A stretch of DNA of 64,000 nucleotides from Phytophthora sp. 'mugwort' (Eukaryota > Oomycota > Peronosporomycetes > Peronosporales > Peronosporaceae), in the NCBI GenBank assembly GCA_033558025.1, contig JAUCEF010000003.1, positions 1,390,001-1,454,000 on the forward strand, written 5' to 3'. This document shows positions 23,193 to 34,417 of this stretch, one piece after another. Below the pieces are notes generated by a model. The model was not told where the DNA came from. It saw only the letters and a program-made list of their open reading frames with translations, and did not search any database. Every line of letters begins with the position of its first letter. Positions within the stretch are counted from its first letter, which is position 1. A program made the translations under genes and the position numbers.

Positions 23193-24067
23193 TCAAGGTG
23201 GCAAAGGTTTGCAGCCAGCTGCGCGTCTGGGGCCACCAGGTAGCCCTCGCAGACTTGATGGTGATGTATTTGCTGCTGGCGTCGATCGAGAACGGCGCGG
23301 GCAAAGAGAGCGAATTCGAGCTTCATTTACCTTATAGACCTGACTTTTCCAGGCCTTCTCTACTGTATCAATACTTATATAGTCCCCACGCCTTGATGAC
23401 TCGCTCCGCTGTCGCTCTCCGTTTTCAGCAGCGAGTCGGTTCATTTTTGCTAGCCATCGCTGGCGGAGGGGTGTGCCGTTGTTGCTTCGCATTGCATTAA
23501 TATCGTATTGAAGCGCCATATAGCGAACGTGCTGCTTAAGTGATCCCATGATAGCGACGTTAATCAGCTGCAGTACAGATGTTTGGTTGACTGGTAGCGG
23601 CACGATCTTGGTGCAATGCCCTTGCAGCATGGAAACGCACTCATGTTCATGACAATTTATGTTACGTAAAGTGTTAGTGCACCTGGATATTCCTCGGAAA
23701 TGTGAGCAGCCCAAACCTTCTCCAGACGACTCTAGCAGGTTTGCTACATCCATCCACCCGTTCCCCTGCACAGCGTAGAGGCTTCAGCTTGGTCCTCTGC
23801 TGCCGAGACCAACCGTACCACCGACGCTCGTTACGAGTGGCGGTACCCTCGCACCTTCACGTTGGATAGCTTGCCCTTCCTCTCAATGAAAGAACCGTCA
23901 TCGTTATCACCGGTCTCATCTGCGTTGAATACGAATTCTGTTGCATACCTTCTACAGATCGCTACGTCCGTCGACACAGCGAATTTGCGGTGCTGATCAT
24001 CCAGTCCTGCCATGGAGAGTACAGTCTTTCTCGGCAATCGAAAAGAATAGCCACGGCGACGTATCAT
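23193..24067 (-). pseudogene. Pogo/Tigger-like (DDE_1) transposase relic
   Basis: Two minus-strand pieces fit a DDE_1 transposase. At 23831-24067 there is FVFNADETG followed by a KG...VKVRG segment, the first catalytic Asp region. At 23193-23771 there is LPVNQTSVLQLINVAIMGSL, matching the usual LPPNTTALLQPLD block near the last catalytic residue. The intervening part is lost or shifted. Confidence 0.6.
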
Positions 24068-25311
24068 TTGTTGTACTAAACGTTATGTAGTTTCAGGACG
24101 TCGAGTCCCATGATGTTCGTTGTCCACGTGGGAAACCATTCCTCCACGAATTCAATAATATGGCTATTATTTATAGGAAAGTTTTCGCGCTTCATTTTTT
24201 TTACCCACTCTACGACAGCGTCGCTATGGGCCATATTTCCGGGCGTCCCAGCCCACCGAGAAGCACCTTGACCGTTTTTACCGAGCTCGGACGCTTTCTA
24301 CAGCTCTCTGACCTTCCAAATCCAGGCGTGAATGCTCTGCGACCACCGTCAATCTTGCTACCTCAGTAATGCATGTACCGGTAATGGTCTGGCGGACGAC
24401 GGACAGCTTGGACACGTTAATATATACATGGCGTCTACCGTTCGTTACTGCTAATACACTTTGGTAGGAATTATTTTAGCGACCTTCCTCTCCCAAAGAA
24501 GCGTCGACGGGCATCTGGGTGCTATTGTCTTCAATAACGCACTATTGACGTGTTCGTACTGCGGCGGTGTTCATAGTGTGCTCGACGGTCAAAAAATGAA
24601 TAGTGAGTTTGATTACCGATTGGCTACATAGGAGGAAATTTGGAGCTCGTGAAAAACATCACTATAAAGTCGTTCTGTCTGTAATATCGATACGTCGCAT
24701 CTGTACCCGGTACAGACTGTACGTTATGACAGCATTGACAAAATCCACCGAAAAAAAAGTAACGTGGCAACTTAAGGCAGCCATATCCTACATGCTTGTC
24801 ATTTACACTCTTCATGGCGTCATTTCTTAACTGCAAGAGTCTGGAGGAGCCTTTGGGAATGCAAAATAACGTCTCATACGCCGAATATTAATTAATGCCT
24901 TTTTAATTTCTTAACATTTATTTCCAAAGTTAACCGATAAAGGTATGTACATACCGGAGCACGGCGTTAACACGTAAAAACGACACTGGAAACAAGGTGC
25001 ATGACATATTTCTTCTGCAAAACGCAGTAGAAAGGATAGATGCGCAAGCAGACAGACGTCAAAGGCATTCACGGTGGGAAGTCATGACGGCATCAATGAG
25101 GTACGCTGCCTCTGCACACGAACGAGAAATCCGTAGTACCATAGCATTAATTGTATAAATTCTTACTAGGATCTTTTTGATTTAGGTTCAGCCGTACTTA
25201 AGTAGTATTAGTTAAGGAAAGCGTAAGTTTCCGCTTTCTGGTTATAATACTGTAATTCATCAGCAATTGAATTTTGACTTTCTAAACGACTACTTAAACA
25301 TACGCAATAAA
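24068..25311. other. Gene-free AT-rich stretch
   Basis: No coding similarity, RNA gene or repeat was recognised before the PiggyBac-like element. Confidence 0.45.
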
Positions 25312-25559
25312 CTAACCCTTGGTTCCCGACGTCGTAACTTGCGACGTAACGTTTCTGTTATGTCGTAAGTTACGGCATTGCGTGTCGAATAATACAGATT
25401 GGCTCGAGTAGTACTTTCCAATACTTTATTCAAGTGTATTGCACCTTCCAAAAAAATATAGGATAGTGCAGGCATTTGAGAAACATCAAGGGAGTGAACA
25501 GTGGCAGGGTAAAAAAGAAGTTGGGGTTAGGACCACAAGCGCCAGTGGGAGCGAGGCCA

Positions 25560-28478
25560 CTCATTCGAGAGTCTGCCGGATGGTGCGCATCCGCACCAGC
25601 CCGCGCGGGAAGATCGTCGCCGCCGCCGCCCGCGACATCGACTTCCCGCACTTCTGGAAGCAGCTGCAGGCGGCGGGGTGGACGTATAAGCGGTGGGGCG
25701 GGCTCGCGACGGAGGGGAGCTATATCAGCCCTGAAGGCTCTGGCGTGTTCGTCTGGGGAGGGTGCTGGTGGCGCACGCGGTGCGGTCGGGCCTGCTTGAC
25801 GACGGCGATGGGACACAGGGATGCCCAGCGCGAGCGCGGCGGCCGCGAGCACGACCGCGACGCCGAAGAAGACCAAGAAGACGCTGAGCATGCCCATGAA
25901 AACCCGGATCGTGAGAGCGGCGTCCAGCGCGGCCGGCGCAACGCCAAGCGCGGTTGTGGCAACGCCTAGCGCAAGCACGACGCCCAACACCTCCGTCGCG
26001 ACAGCGACGACCCCAAGCGCGAGTGAGGACGCCAACGTGAGCGCGTCGCAGATTGGCATGACCGTAGCGCTGTCGCAGGGGACGCTCAACGCCTTGTTCG
26101 ACTCGCAGGGCACGTTTGACGTCGAACTGAGTCAAGCTGCTGTTCCGCGGGCTTTAGGCCTGTCCCCGAGCGTCTTCCAGGCCGACACGTCGCTACAGGA
26201 GGCCGCAGTGAGCCCGCAGCCGCTATCGGAGGCATCCGGGCTCGAGGAGGAGGCCCCGGCTCCGACAGGCTGAACTTCGCCCGCGGACGCGCATGAAGAA
26301 GAATGTGAACTACGTACCGGACGACGAGAACACGAGCGACTACGTGAGCATCAACTCCACATGCAGCGGCGGAGAAGGCTTCGGCGAGGATGGGGACGAG
26401 CCCAAGCCAGGAGATCCAGGCGAAGACGATGACGTCCTCTCGGACGGCGACGCGGTCGAGATGGACGAGGCATTCATCGACTCGCTGCTGATCGGGGAGG
26501 ACTCACTCTGTGGGGCGGCAAAGAAGCAGCGCGAGGACGCGCTGCGCGCGACTGCGTGGACGCCCGTGTCGTCGGACTTCGAGACGGGCGAGACGGCATA
26601 CGCCGGTATGGGCGACGAGATAACGTTTCCCGTGGCTGAGTTGCGTGCTTTGGCGCACTCGCCGCTTCCGACGTTCTTGTACTTCATGCCCAAGTCTCTG
26701 TGGGTCTTGACCAACGCCGAGACCAACCGTTACGCTCTCCAGCACCTCGCTAGGCGCGCACAGGCACTTCATGGCAAGCAGCGGGGCGGGTGGGACGATA
26801 CCTTCCAAGCAGATCTGACGGCGGCTGAAGCTGAAGCGCGGGTACGAGATCCACGAGATCCTGCACGTGATTGGACTCGTCGTCGCGCGGATGTTGTGCC
26901 CACAGAGCCCCGCTTCGCAGACCACTGGTGGATGGTCGAGGACGGCGCAATCCCTGCCGGCAACTTCGGCCGCTTCATGGGGCGGAACCGGTGCCAGGAC
27001 ATCCTCCGCGACCTGCACTTCGTCGACAACGAAGTGGCGCAGACGCGAGACAAGCTCTGGAAACTCCGGCTGGTCATCGACAAGCTGCAGCAGCGGTTTC
27101 GTGCGGGGTGGTCGCTGCCGGCGGGGTTCTCGTTCGACGAGGGTGTGCTTCCGGCGACATCCCAGCGAAACACGACGCGCATGTTCATGCCCGACAAGCC
27201 GCATCGATACGGATCGAAAATGTTTATGATGTGCGACTAGAGGGATGGCTTACTGCCACAGACACGCTGCTTTTTTTTTGCAAAGTTGTTAATGTCGTAA
27301 CTTATGTCTTAGTGATCCAATGCTTGCGTTCTATGTCGTATGTAACTAGATTTGAGCTGTACGCGGGCAAACGCGTTGCTGGTGGCCGAGTTGACGCCGC
27401 ATTCGACAACAAGACAGACGCTGCCGCAGTGGTGCGCAACTTGAAGGTCGTGCTCGGGCCGAATAGGCACCCGTGGCACGCGGTCGTGATCGACCGCTTC
27501 TATTCGTCGGTCCTGTTGGCGATCGAGCTCTCAAGATGAATGTGTATGTGATCGGCACGATCATGACAAACCGGCTCGGATACGACAGCAGCGTCAAGGA
27601 GAGCCGCTAGACCCGACATGCAAGTATCCCCCGCGGCACTTTTATGTTCTCCCGCTCCGTGGCCGTCCCCACCATGGTCGCTTTCCACTGATGGGACCGG
27701 AAGCCCGTCCACTACTTGTGCACGGGCGCGGTGATGACGGAGTCAAGCATCGGGAAGAAGGTCAAGCAGGTGGGGGCAGTTCGGCACAGTGACGGACTAC
27801 CAGCGCTGGATGAAGTTCAAGAAGTATTACAAGAGCCTCTTCCTCGACTTCGTCGACATGGTATTGGTCAACTCGTACCTATCGCACAAGGAGGCCGCGC
27901 GGATGACGGGGACGCCGGCAATGAAGCGTGGCGAGTGGTTTAGCGTGCTTCAGAACCAGCTGCAGCAGCAGCTGATGGTTCCGGACTTCGCCAGCGTGGC
28001 CTCTACGCCGCCGCGCACGACCCAGAAGCGCAGGCGAGCCCCCGTCCGCCACACGCACGCGCCCGAGCAGAGCGAGGACTGGGTGACCTTGAGCGGCGTG
28101 CAGAAGCGCCGGCAGAGGTCGTGCAAGGTCTGCGCGCTGCTGCGCATAGACTCGTCCAAGCAGTCGTACGCCACCACCTACTTCTGCGAGCGGTGCTCGC
28201 TGGACGACGCCAAGTTGTGGCTGTGCAACAAGATCAGGCATGAGTACAAAGGAGTCACCAAGACGTGCTTCGAGATTTGGAACGACGACTTCAATGCTGG
28301 GACTCGATCCCACCTACCTTGGGGAAGCATGTGGTCCTGCGCCGCCCCGGTTAGAAAGCTGGCTCGCGGAAGGAGGCCCGACGGAAGCTCCAGCTGCGCG
28401 CGGATGACTGCGACAACGGAAGCGAGAGCGACGAGGATGAGGGCAACGACGATGAATGAGCTGCGTGTCACGCGATGA
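25560..28478 (+). pseudogene. PiggyBac-like transposase, broken
   Basis: Parts in order: an N-terminal motif with DIDFPHFWKQLQAAGW and YKRWGG at 25630-25700; a Ser/Thr/Ala-rich linker at 25821-26273 ending at a stop; an acidic stretch and the transposase core at 26293-27240 (HWWMVEDGAIPAGNFGRFMG, SFDEGVLPATSQRNTTRMFM); then VVRNLKVVLGPNRHPWHAVV and DRFYS at 27430-27510; and a cysteine ribbon (CKVCALL...YFCERCSLDDAKLWLCNK) at 28120-28230. Breaks are a frame change near 25740, a stop near 26271, a stop at 27238-27240, an 88-bp insertion at 27262-27349 and further frame changes near 27540-27790. The region is markedly GC-rich compared with its flanks. Confidence 0.75.
27262..27349 (+). repeat. 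88-bp insert in transposase resembling the element's own right end
   Basis: The coding similarity is interrupted after TACTGCCACAG (27261) and resumes at ATTTGAGCTGTAC (27350). The insert has a T-run, an AAGT-GTT-like segment, a GTCGTAACTTATGTC palindrome and CTTAG...TCC. The same order occurs at 28579-28632. It lacks a GT donor at its left border, so it is not an ordinary intron. Confidence 0.5.
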
Positions 28479-28852
28479 GTGTCAGCTGTCGGCAGATCGT
28501 AATGCATGCTTTCTTGAATGAACGTACCTTCTTTCCTTCTTTTCTGAAATGACTCGCCTCGCAGTGCAACTCTTCGGCTCTTTTTTTCCTGCGAAGTGTT
28601 TGAGGGTCGTAAGTTACGACTTAGCTGCTCCTTTCGAGATCGGAAAGGTGTATAACTACGACATTGATCTTGAAACCTCCTAAAAGCTTATACACCTAGC
28701 CCCATGTGCTATTTTCGTCACATACAAATTCAATGGTACATGACTACGTCGTAAGATACGACATTCACTTACGTGTTCCGGGGCCTTTTTTCGGGAATTA
28801 AGGGGTTAATGTCCTGTTGTATCCTGTATTTTTTTTTTTGGAAAAAAGAATC

Positions 28853-28914
28853 ACCGGTAATGCGTGTGTCACCGCGGGCGGGGGGAGGGTAGCGGTAACA
28901 CACGCATTACCGGT
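28853..28914. repeat. Perfect 17-bp inverted repeat with G-rich loop
   Basis: ACCGGTAATGCGTGTGT at 28853-28869 is exactly reverse-complemented at 28898-28914. After one mismatch the stem continues with ACCGC/GCGGT. The loop contains GGGCGGGGGGAGGG, which can form a G-quadruplex. It lies about 45 bp outside the right end of the PiggyBac-like element. Confidence 0.8.
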
Positions 28915-29063
28915 ACGGTCGAACACGACGAACGTCTTGATCCAGATCACACTTCGACGACCTCTTTTGTTCGGTGCGGTCTCACTCGCAAATCCAATAA
29001 TATTGTGTCTTCGCAAGCCCAACTAAACACTAGTCAAACATCAAGGATTTCCACGCTTCTGCG

Positions 29064-29707
29064 CTAGGAAACGATTCGGGAGTACTCTTCGGAGAACTTC
29101 AAGTAGCCCAGATACTTCTCCCAATTGGCGTGGCCCTTGGCTTCACGAGTCGCTGGAAGCCCCAAAATCGAGCGCACCTGCTCGGACGACTTCCCTTCAA
29201 GATACCATCCTTTGTACTGCAGCTTCAGCTTGATGGCCGCGACATTGGTGGCGTTTGCAGCCGCCATCTCTTTTACCTTTACAAACTCCAGATATCGGAG
29301 GTATTTCCCCCAGTTCGCGTGCCCAACTGCTTCGCTTTTTGCTGGAAGCCCCACGATCAATCAATCGTACATCAGCAACAGTTTTGCCTCCCTCGAACCA
29401 GTGCTGATAGGCTACTCGCATCACCGCAGCCTCTCGTGCATCGTTCAGGTTAGCGAGCCTTACAGCGTTTAAAATTAAAGCTCTATCTTCCGAGTCCTCA
29501 TCCCCTTCTGCGGTGTCTTTGCTGTCGTCCTCGCCATTGCCTGATGAATAGCTCCTCAGCACCCGAACGCCGTCCTTAACCGGCGAGACGAGGTCGGAAT
29601 ATATTTGTCGAGGTTTCGAGTTGATTTGAGGGCGCGACTACTGCGAACGAGTCGCTGCTTGACAAAAAGGCGGCAGCAACCACTGCCATGACGCAGCGCG
29701 TGTGCAT
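29064..29707 (-). pseudogene. RxLR-type secreted effector, frameshifted
   Basis: Starting at ATG 29707 the minus strand encodes a short leader with a hydrophobic core ending in Ala/Val, as in a signal peptide. In another frame there follows an R-V-L-R motif and an acidic Asp/Glu-rich stretch ending SEDR, the order expected of RxLR-dEER host-translocated effectors. The C-terminal part (29064-29360 and the end of 29197-29562) has two similar Trp/Tyr-containing repeat units, each with a GLPA...GHANW..YL pattern. Two breaks are visible: a likely one-base insertion between the signal peptide and the RxLR region (near 29600), and an ATTG tandem duplication near 29360 that separates the first repeat from its frame. 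As sequenced, no full-length protein can be made. It lies beside the transposon island. Confidence 0.7.
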
Positions 29708-30174
29708 GGTTGCCACTTCCAGGTACTCGAGCGAAAACAGAACTGAATATTTACCGGTAAGCGAATAACTGGAGTCGACAGCAAATCACTTGATCTGTCG
29801 TCTCAAAGAGGCGTAGAACATGGTACATGTACTAAAAGGGCACCCGCGATAAGGTTCTAGGATCTGCTGGTAGACACAATTATTTGTTGCAGAAAGCTCA
29901 TCACACACCAAACTGCGTCTCTACGACGGTGTGTTCAACTCCCTTACGGTAGTATACAGCGCCACTCGCCTCGTCGAGTTTTGCTGTTTTCGAAATCGAA
30001 GCTTGGAGTACGTGTAGAAAAGCATTCGTATACATGCATAGCACTATTACAGTATAATAAGTAATTTAAAACTATGATTCACACTTTTCTGTACGCCTCA
30101 TAAAAAGTGTACATTAGAGGTGTGACCCACACCACACCATTTCCGCACTAAAGCTCAGCCCACCGACGCCACTG
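29708..30174. other. Intergenic, no gene seen
   Basis: Apart from a TTACCGGTAA palindrome near 29753, which echoes the core of the hairpin at 28853, nothing is recognised. The right end is the promoter of the EngB-like gene. Confidence 0.4.
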
Positions 30175-31150
30175 ATGCCGCTGGACGCATCGCCTCTACT
30201 GCGCGGCCTCCAGCGCCTGCCACGTTGCGTGTCCAACTCCGTCGCGACGCATACATATCCTCTATCACCTTGCCCATATGCACCGTTCTCCACAGTCTCC
30301 AGATCATGCTCTATAGCCCCGACGAAGACCCGCAAGAAGCAGGCTCGACTGGTTAACCTGCCCGTGTTCTGGCCCATCGCTGGCGTTGATGAGCCGCCAC
30401 AGTTGCGTCCACACGAAGTAGACGTCGTGAACCGTCTCTTCAAGGCGGACAGTACGCTCATAACGTCGACATCGGACCCTGAGGACCTCCCTGAGTGGGA
30501 TGTACCCGAAATCGCTTTCGCCGGTCGCTCCAATGCCGGCAAATCATCCTTAATTAACGCGTTGACCGGCCAGAAGACGCTCGTGCGGACGTCCAAGACA
30601 CCGGGACGCACACAGCAGCTGCACTTCCTCAGTGTTGGCGGTAAAAAGGGAAGTCTGCCGGACCTGTCCCTTGTGGACATGCCTGGCTTCGGCTTCGCGA
30701 CGGCCCCCAAGAAGGTGGTGGACCAGTGGCACACGCTGGTGGGCGGGTATGTGGACAATCGACGCGGTAACAACCTCAAGACGACGATGCTGCTGATCGA
30801 CGCGAGACGCGGCCTCGGACCGGCAGACCACGACTTCATGGACTTCCTGCACGACCTGAGCGCGCTCTACCAGGTTGTATTTACCAAGGCGGACGCCGTG
30901 ACGAGAAGTGAGCTAGAGAAGCAGATCCAGAAGGCGCAGAACGTGGCGCTGAATGCCGAACGGATGGTAAAACACACAGATGGACACTTTTTGGTGGACG
31001 TTTTAGTCCGTATCTAACGAATCTTGTGTGCTTGCGTATTGCTAGAGTATGAACCCGATTATTCAGGTAACGAGCGTGAAGGAAAGCTTTGGAATCAAGG
31101 AGCTACAGCGTCAACTGGTCAGTATGACGGAACTACTAGCGTCGGAATAG
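30175..31150 (+). CDS. engB: EngB/YihA-type ribosome-biogenesis GTPase, probably organellar
   Basis: CDS join(30175..30966,31046..31150), 298 residues. G1 is GRSNAGKSS near residue 117, G2 is in TPGRTQQ, G3 is DMPGFG and G4 is TKAD. The single-exon frame runs past G4 into unrelated residues. Removing a 79-nt intron (GTAAAA at 30967 to TAG at 31045) joins MNPIIQVTSVKESFGIKELQ, which supplies the G5 box and the usual C terminus. Family members bind GTP and help assemble the large ribosomal subunit. The first 60 residues are rich in Arg, Ser and Pro and poor in acidic residues, as in a mitochondrial presequence. The 3' end faces the carboxypeptidase gene tail to tail, 52 bp apart. Confidence 0.9.
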
Positions 31151-31202
31151 AGATGAGGACAAAACAGTGCTGCTTTATTGTTTTCTGTATGTGTAAATGT
31201 GT

Positions 31203-34200
31203 TTAGTTTGTTATTCTACTCACTAGATCGAGGAGTTTGCTCGAGCTGTAGGATTCCGGTTTAGATCGACCGGGATTTGTGTCGGAATTATTGTTAAATT
31301 GGATCGCGTCGTTCTCCTGTCGCCGGGATTTGCGGCGCACAGATAGTCGACGTCGCTGTTCGTCGTCACGACTGGAAAGCTGTAGAGTGGGGAGTTCAGA
31401 GCGAGGTCGTGCCAAGTTGAACGGGTTTTTCTCCTCATTATCTCCAGAAAAATCTTGATCGTAGGCTGGTGCAGTTCGGAGCAGGCGTGGGATGACGCCA
31501 CTGCTGCGATTGTTATCTAAAACACTTGGTAGCACCACCAACGTGGCGCTTGGAGAATCTCGATACGTCGGCATTGGACCCAGGCGCACACCGTTCGTGG
31601 TAGCTTGGAGGATCGCACTGGAAACGCTTTTGGGGGCCTCGCTGGAACTCCTTGGACGCGCACTCTTGATTTTCGTGCGTCTCGCGCGCATGATTGTTGG
31701 TGGCAATGGCTTTGGGGTTGTCTCGGTGCCTGTGAGTGACAATTCTTCACAGTCGGGAGGAAAAGTCGTTGCATCTTCAGATTTCGGACCCAATGGCGGC
31801 GTTGCTGTCGTCGAATAGGTACGTCTCCCGTCCGGTTTCCCCTTGCGCTTCTTCTTCTTGCATTTATTGTTGCTTTTCCTTGACGCTTGTCCGAGTGCTG
31901 ACTTTGACTTGGACGAGGTGTTTCCTCGTGTGTGTTTCCGTCTAGCAGCTTTTTTTCTTGAACGACTGCTAGACGTCAAAGGTTTTCTCATTGGAGAATC
32001 TCCTCGTGCACTGGACTCCCCCTCACGTCCGTCAATCGGTTCGATTTCATCATCTCGTTGTTTCTTTCGTTCACGATGAGAACGAGGACTGAGTTGGTGC
32101 CGTTCAGCCTCGACACTGGGTGGAATTGGCTCCTCCTCGGCACCCGAAAGATCCGAATCCAAGGTGATCGAGTCATGATCATCATCGAAACCTTCAAGAC
32201 CGTTTGTCGCTGTACCAGCATGCGCAAACAATGCCGAAATGGCTGCCTCGCAGTCGAGTAACAAGTCTCTGGCAGAGCGACTTTCTTCGTCCTCGACCTC
32301 CTGTAGCAACGTCTCCACAGTTCGTGCTTGAGTCGTTTGGCTCCCGGTTGAAGAGAATACTTCGAGATTCGACTGCTGTTCGTTAAGACTGGTTTGCTTC
32401 GCTCGTTCTGCATCCAACGCCTTGACTTGGGCAGTGAGACCATAGTAAACGATCAAGCTCTGACACCAGCCTCGCCCCATTTCCTCGAGATCCCAAGTGG
32501 AGAACTGCGTGTCCTTACGTACGCCGAAGTCTGGGCCACAGAAACTTGCTTCAAGCGTGTAGCTGTTCGTCACACCCAGTTCTTGATTGACAACTACGCG
32601 CGCAGTCGTGACCTTGGATTTGTGTACGCTGAAGTCGCAATTCGCAAAGGAAAAAGACGGAGCGTGTCGCGCGACAATCATCGGGAAGACGCGTGGATCT
32701 GTGTGGACGCCAGCGTTAATATTGAGGCTGGTATTGGCTGCTGAAGCTTTGGCCCCGTCGGAGCTCCCGTATTTCTTCTTGGACGCGTAACATCCGTACG
32801 TGAAGATGTTGCGGTTAATGCTGTGGCCGTGAAGATCGCAGTAAATGGCTACACGTCCGCGCGATTGGAAGTGTGCGAGCTGTTGTTTGAGGTGATAAAT
32901 CGTGGGGAAGAGCTGTTCAATAGGATTGCTCCATTTCCGATTAAGGTCCCAGCCTGCGAGATTCACGCGAGTATTGCCGTTAATAACACCGTCCGGATTG
33001 AGCATGGGAACGACCTTAAAGATGAAGTTTTGTCGAAGAATTACAGCTCCACTACTCGAACCGGTGAGATAATCCAGCATACCCTGCATCATCCAACTGC
33101 TATTTGGTTCACCAGGGTGGACCCGTGCGGATAGTACAATAACTGGAACATCAAGAGTCATCAGGACTTGACAGACGTAACATATCAAGCAAATGGAGAC
33201 GTACTGCGCCGCTCATCGTGAGGGATGCCGTCCTTGCTTGAAGACGTGATGGAAAGCAACTCGCACGAGTTCCCAGCAAGACTTTGACATAGTTCAGTGC
33301 GACGCAACGTCTGGGATCGCACGGAATCGTGCTCTAGTTGATTCAAATAGTCCATTAAATCTGCATATCATAAGACAAAAAAACGAAATCAATACAAGTT
33401 TTTATAGATACAATACGAAGAGCGTACCAGTATATGTGTACGGCTGGATGCAAGCAAAGAATACACAATCGTTGTCGTGCTCGAATTCGTATTGAAAGGT
33501 GAGTGCGTTGGCTCCTGGGGGGGCTAACGGAGACACCGCGACGTCATATCTCACGTGTGTGCCGCGATGCCTCCACCCAACGCCTTTCGTGGCAGCGTGC
33601 TCCGAGTACACGACAGGCTGCAGTCCTTGACCGAACAATGCGCCGCTTTTCGCGAGATTCACGAGCATGAAACGATACGTGACGCCAAGTTTTCCATTCC
33701 GCACTTCAAAGTAAAACCATTGACGGTACGCTCCGTTCTTGACGTCCGGGTGGATTACCAGCTCGTATTCTTGCTGCGGTTTTCGGGATGTACACGTCGT
33801 GCTCGAAGTTTTGCGATAGATTCGTTCAGCTCGCTGTAGATTACCACTTTCGAACAGAGAGTCAAAGATAAGCGTATCACTGGGAGCGTCGCTGTCTCGG
33901 CACACGGTAGGCTGGTTGTATTCGTATACATGAAGACGTGCCAGTACTTGGAGCTCTTCGTACTCTTCTGCTTGGCAGTCCAACAAAGTTTGGCTCTCTT
34001 GAAGGATTGGTTCGGGTTTAGATGGTTGCAAGCCGTCAAATTCAGTAATCGTCAGCCCGGTTTTGACTTGCAAGGCTGCGACTGCTACGCTGTTGGGGAT
34101 ATGCCGGCGGACGGGCAGGTTCATTGGACGTTCGTCTGGTAGCCCCGTCCGAGCGAAGCGGGATTCTTCAGGCAAGTTGATGAGAGGCAGTGGAGGTGGC

Positions 34201-34280
34201 ACCAGCATGGACTGACTGGCAACCTTGCGGAATCGAGTGACACGAGAGTTCACGCTGGACATCGGGCTACAAAGGAACAA
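31203..34280 (-). CDS. Cytosolic carboxypeptidase (CCP/AGBL, M14 family)
   Basis: CDS complement(join(31203..33142,33205..33360,33428..34280)), 982 residues. The first exon carries the N-terminal beta domain typical of CCPs (WFYFEVRN, FMLVNLAKSG, CVFFACIQPYTYT). The catalytic zinc site is HPGE in SARVHPGEPNSSWM plus the His of YCDLHGHS. Substrate-binding NPDGVINGNTR and DLNRKW are present, and the catalytic Glu lies in YTLEASFCGP. The last 350 residues are low-complexity, Ser/Lys/Arg-rich. Introns are 67 nt (33361-33427) and 62 nt (33143-33204); for the second, an upstream in-frame AG would give eight extra residues. CCPs trim glutamates from tubulin tails, which controls axonemal and cytoplasmic microtubules. 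It is divergent from the DRC11-like gene. Confidence 0.9.
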
Positions 34281-34417
34281 AAAGGACGAACAATGAGGCA
34301 GTACCGCCCGTCATGTTATTTCGGCAGTGGTTAACCGCCTGTAGGGTGTCGTTACATGCCACGCGTGACTCGACTCTTCATCAATTCTTGATTTTAAGGG
34401 TCACAGGAGACAAAACA
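34281..34417. promoter_or_regulatory. Shared 137-bp divergent promoter (CCP / DRC11-like)
   Basis: The start codons of two opposite-strand genes with linked flagellar or microtubule roles lie 137 bp apart. All 5' control elements for both must fit here or inside the genes. I did not identify a definite initiator. Confidence 0.6.

Larger units (their letters stand above)
25331..28762. repeat. Dispersed palindrome GTCGTAA-N-TTACGAC in the PiggyBac-like element
   Basis: Copies lie at 25331-25345, 25362-25376, 27294-27308 (imperfect), 28606-28620 (best) and 28748-28762, with a half-site-like copy at 27335-27346. Two lie close to each end, so they are plausible transposase-binding subterminal repeats. 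Confidence 0.65.
25316..28805 (+). mobile_element. PiggyBac-like DNA transposon, about 3.5 kb, with TIRs
   Basis: The left end reads CCCTTGGTTCCCGA (25316-25329). The right end, read on the minus strand, is CCCCTTAATTCCCGA (28805-28791). These match apart from one extra C and two substitutions. The element is flanked by CTAA (25312-25315) on the left and TTAA (28806-28809) on the right; PiggyBac elements insert at TTAA, so the left flank looks like a one-base decay. Just inside both ends lies a palindrome of the form GTCGTAA-N-TTACGAC. Inside is a plus-strand transposase with a PiggyBac-type core and a C-terminal cysteine ribbon. Confidence 0.75.

Noticed and set aside
25430..26113. 227-residue minus-strand ORF, Ala-rich
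   Set aside because: It is antisense to the GC-rich transposase N terminus. Hydrophobic Ala/Leu runs arise from the opposite-strand Ser/Ala-rich linker.
26503..27204. 233-residue minus-strand ORF
   Set aside because: It is a shadow of the PiggyBac-like core; the plus strand carries the recognisable motifs.
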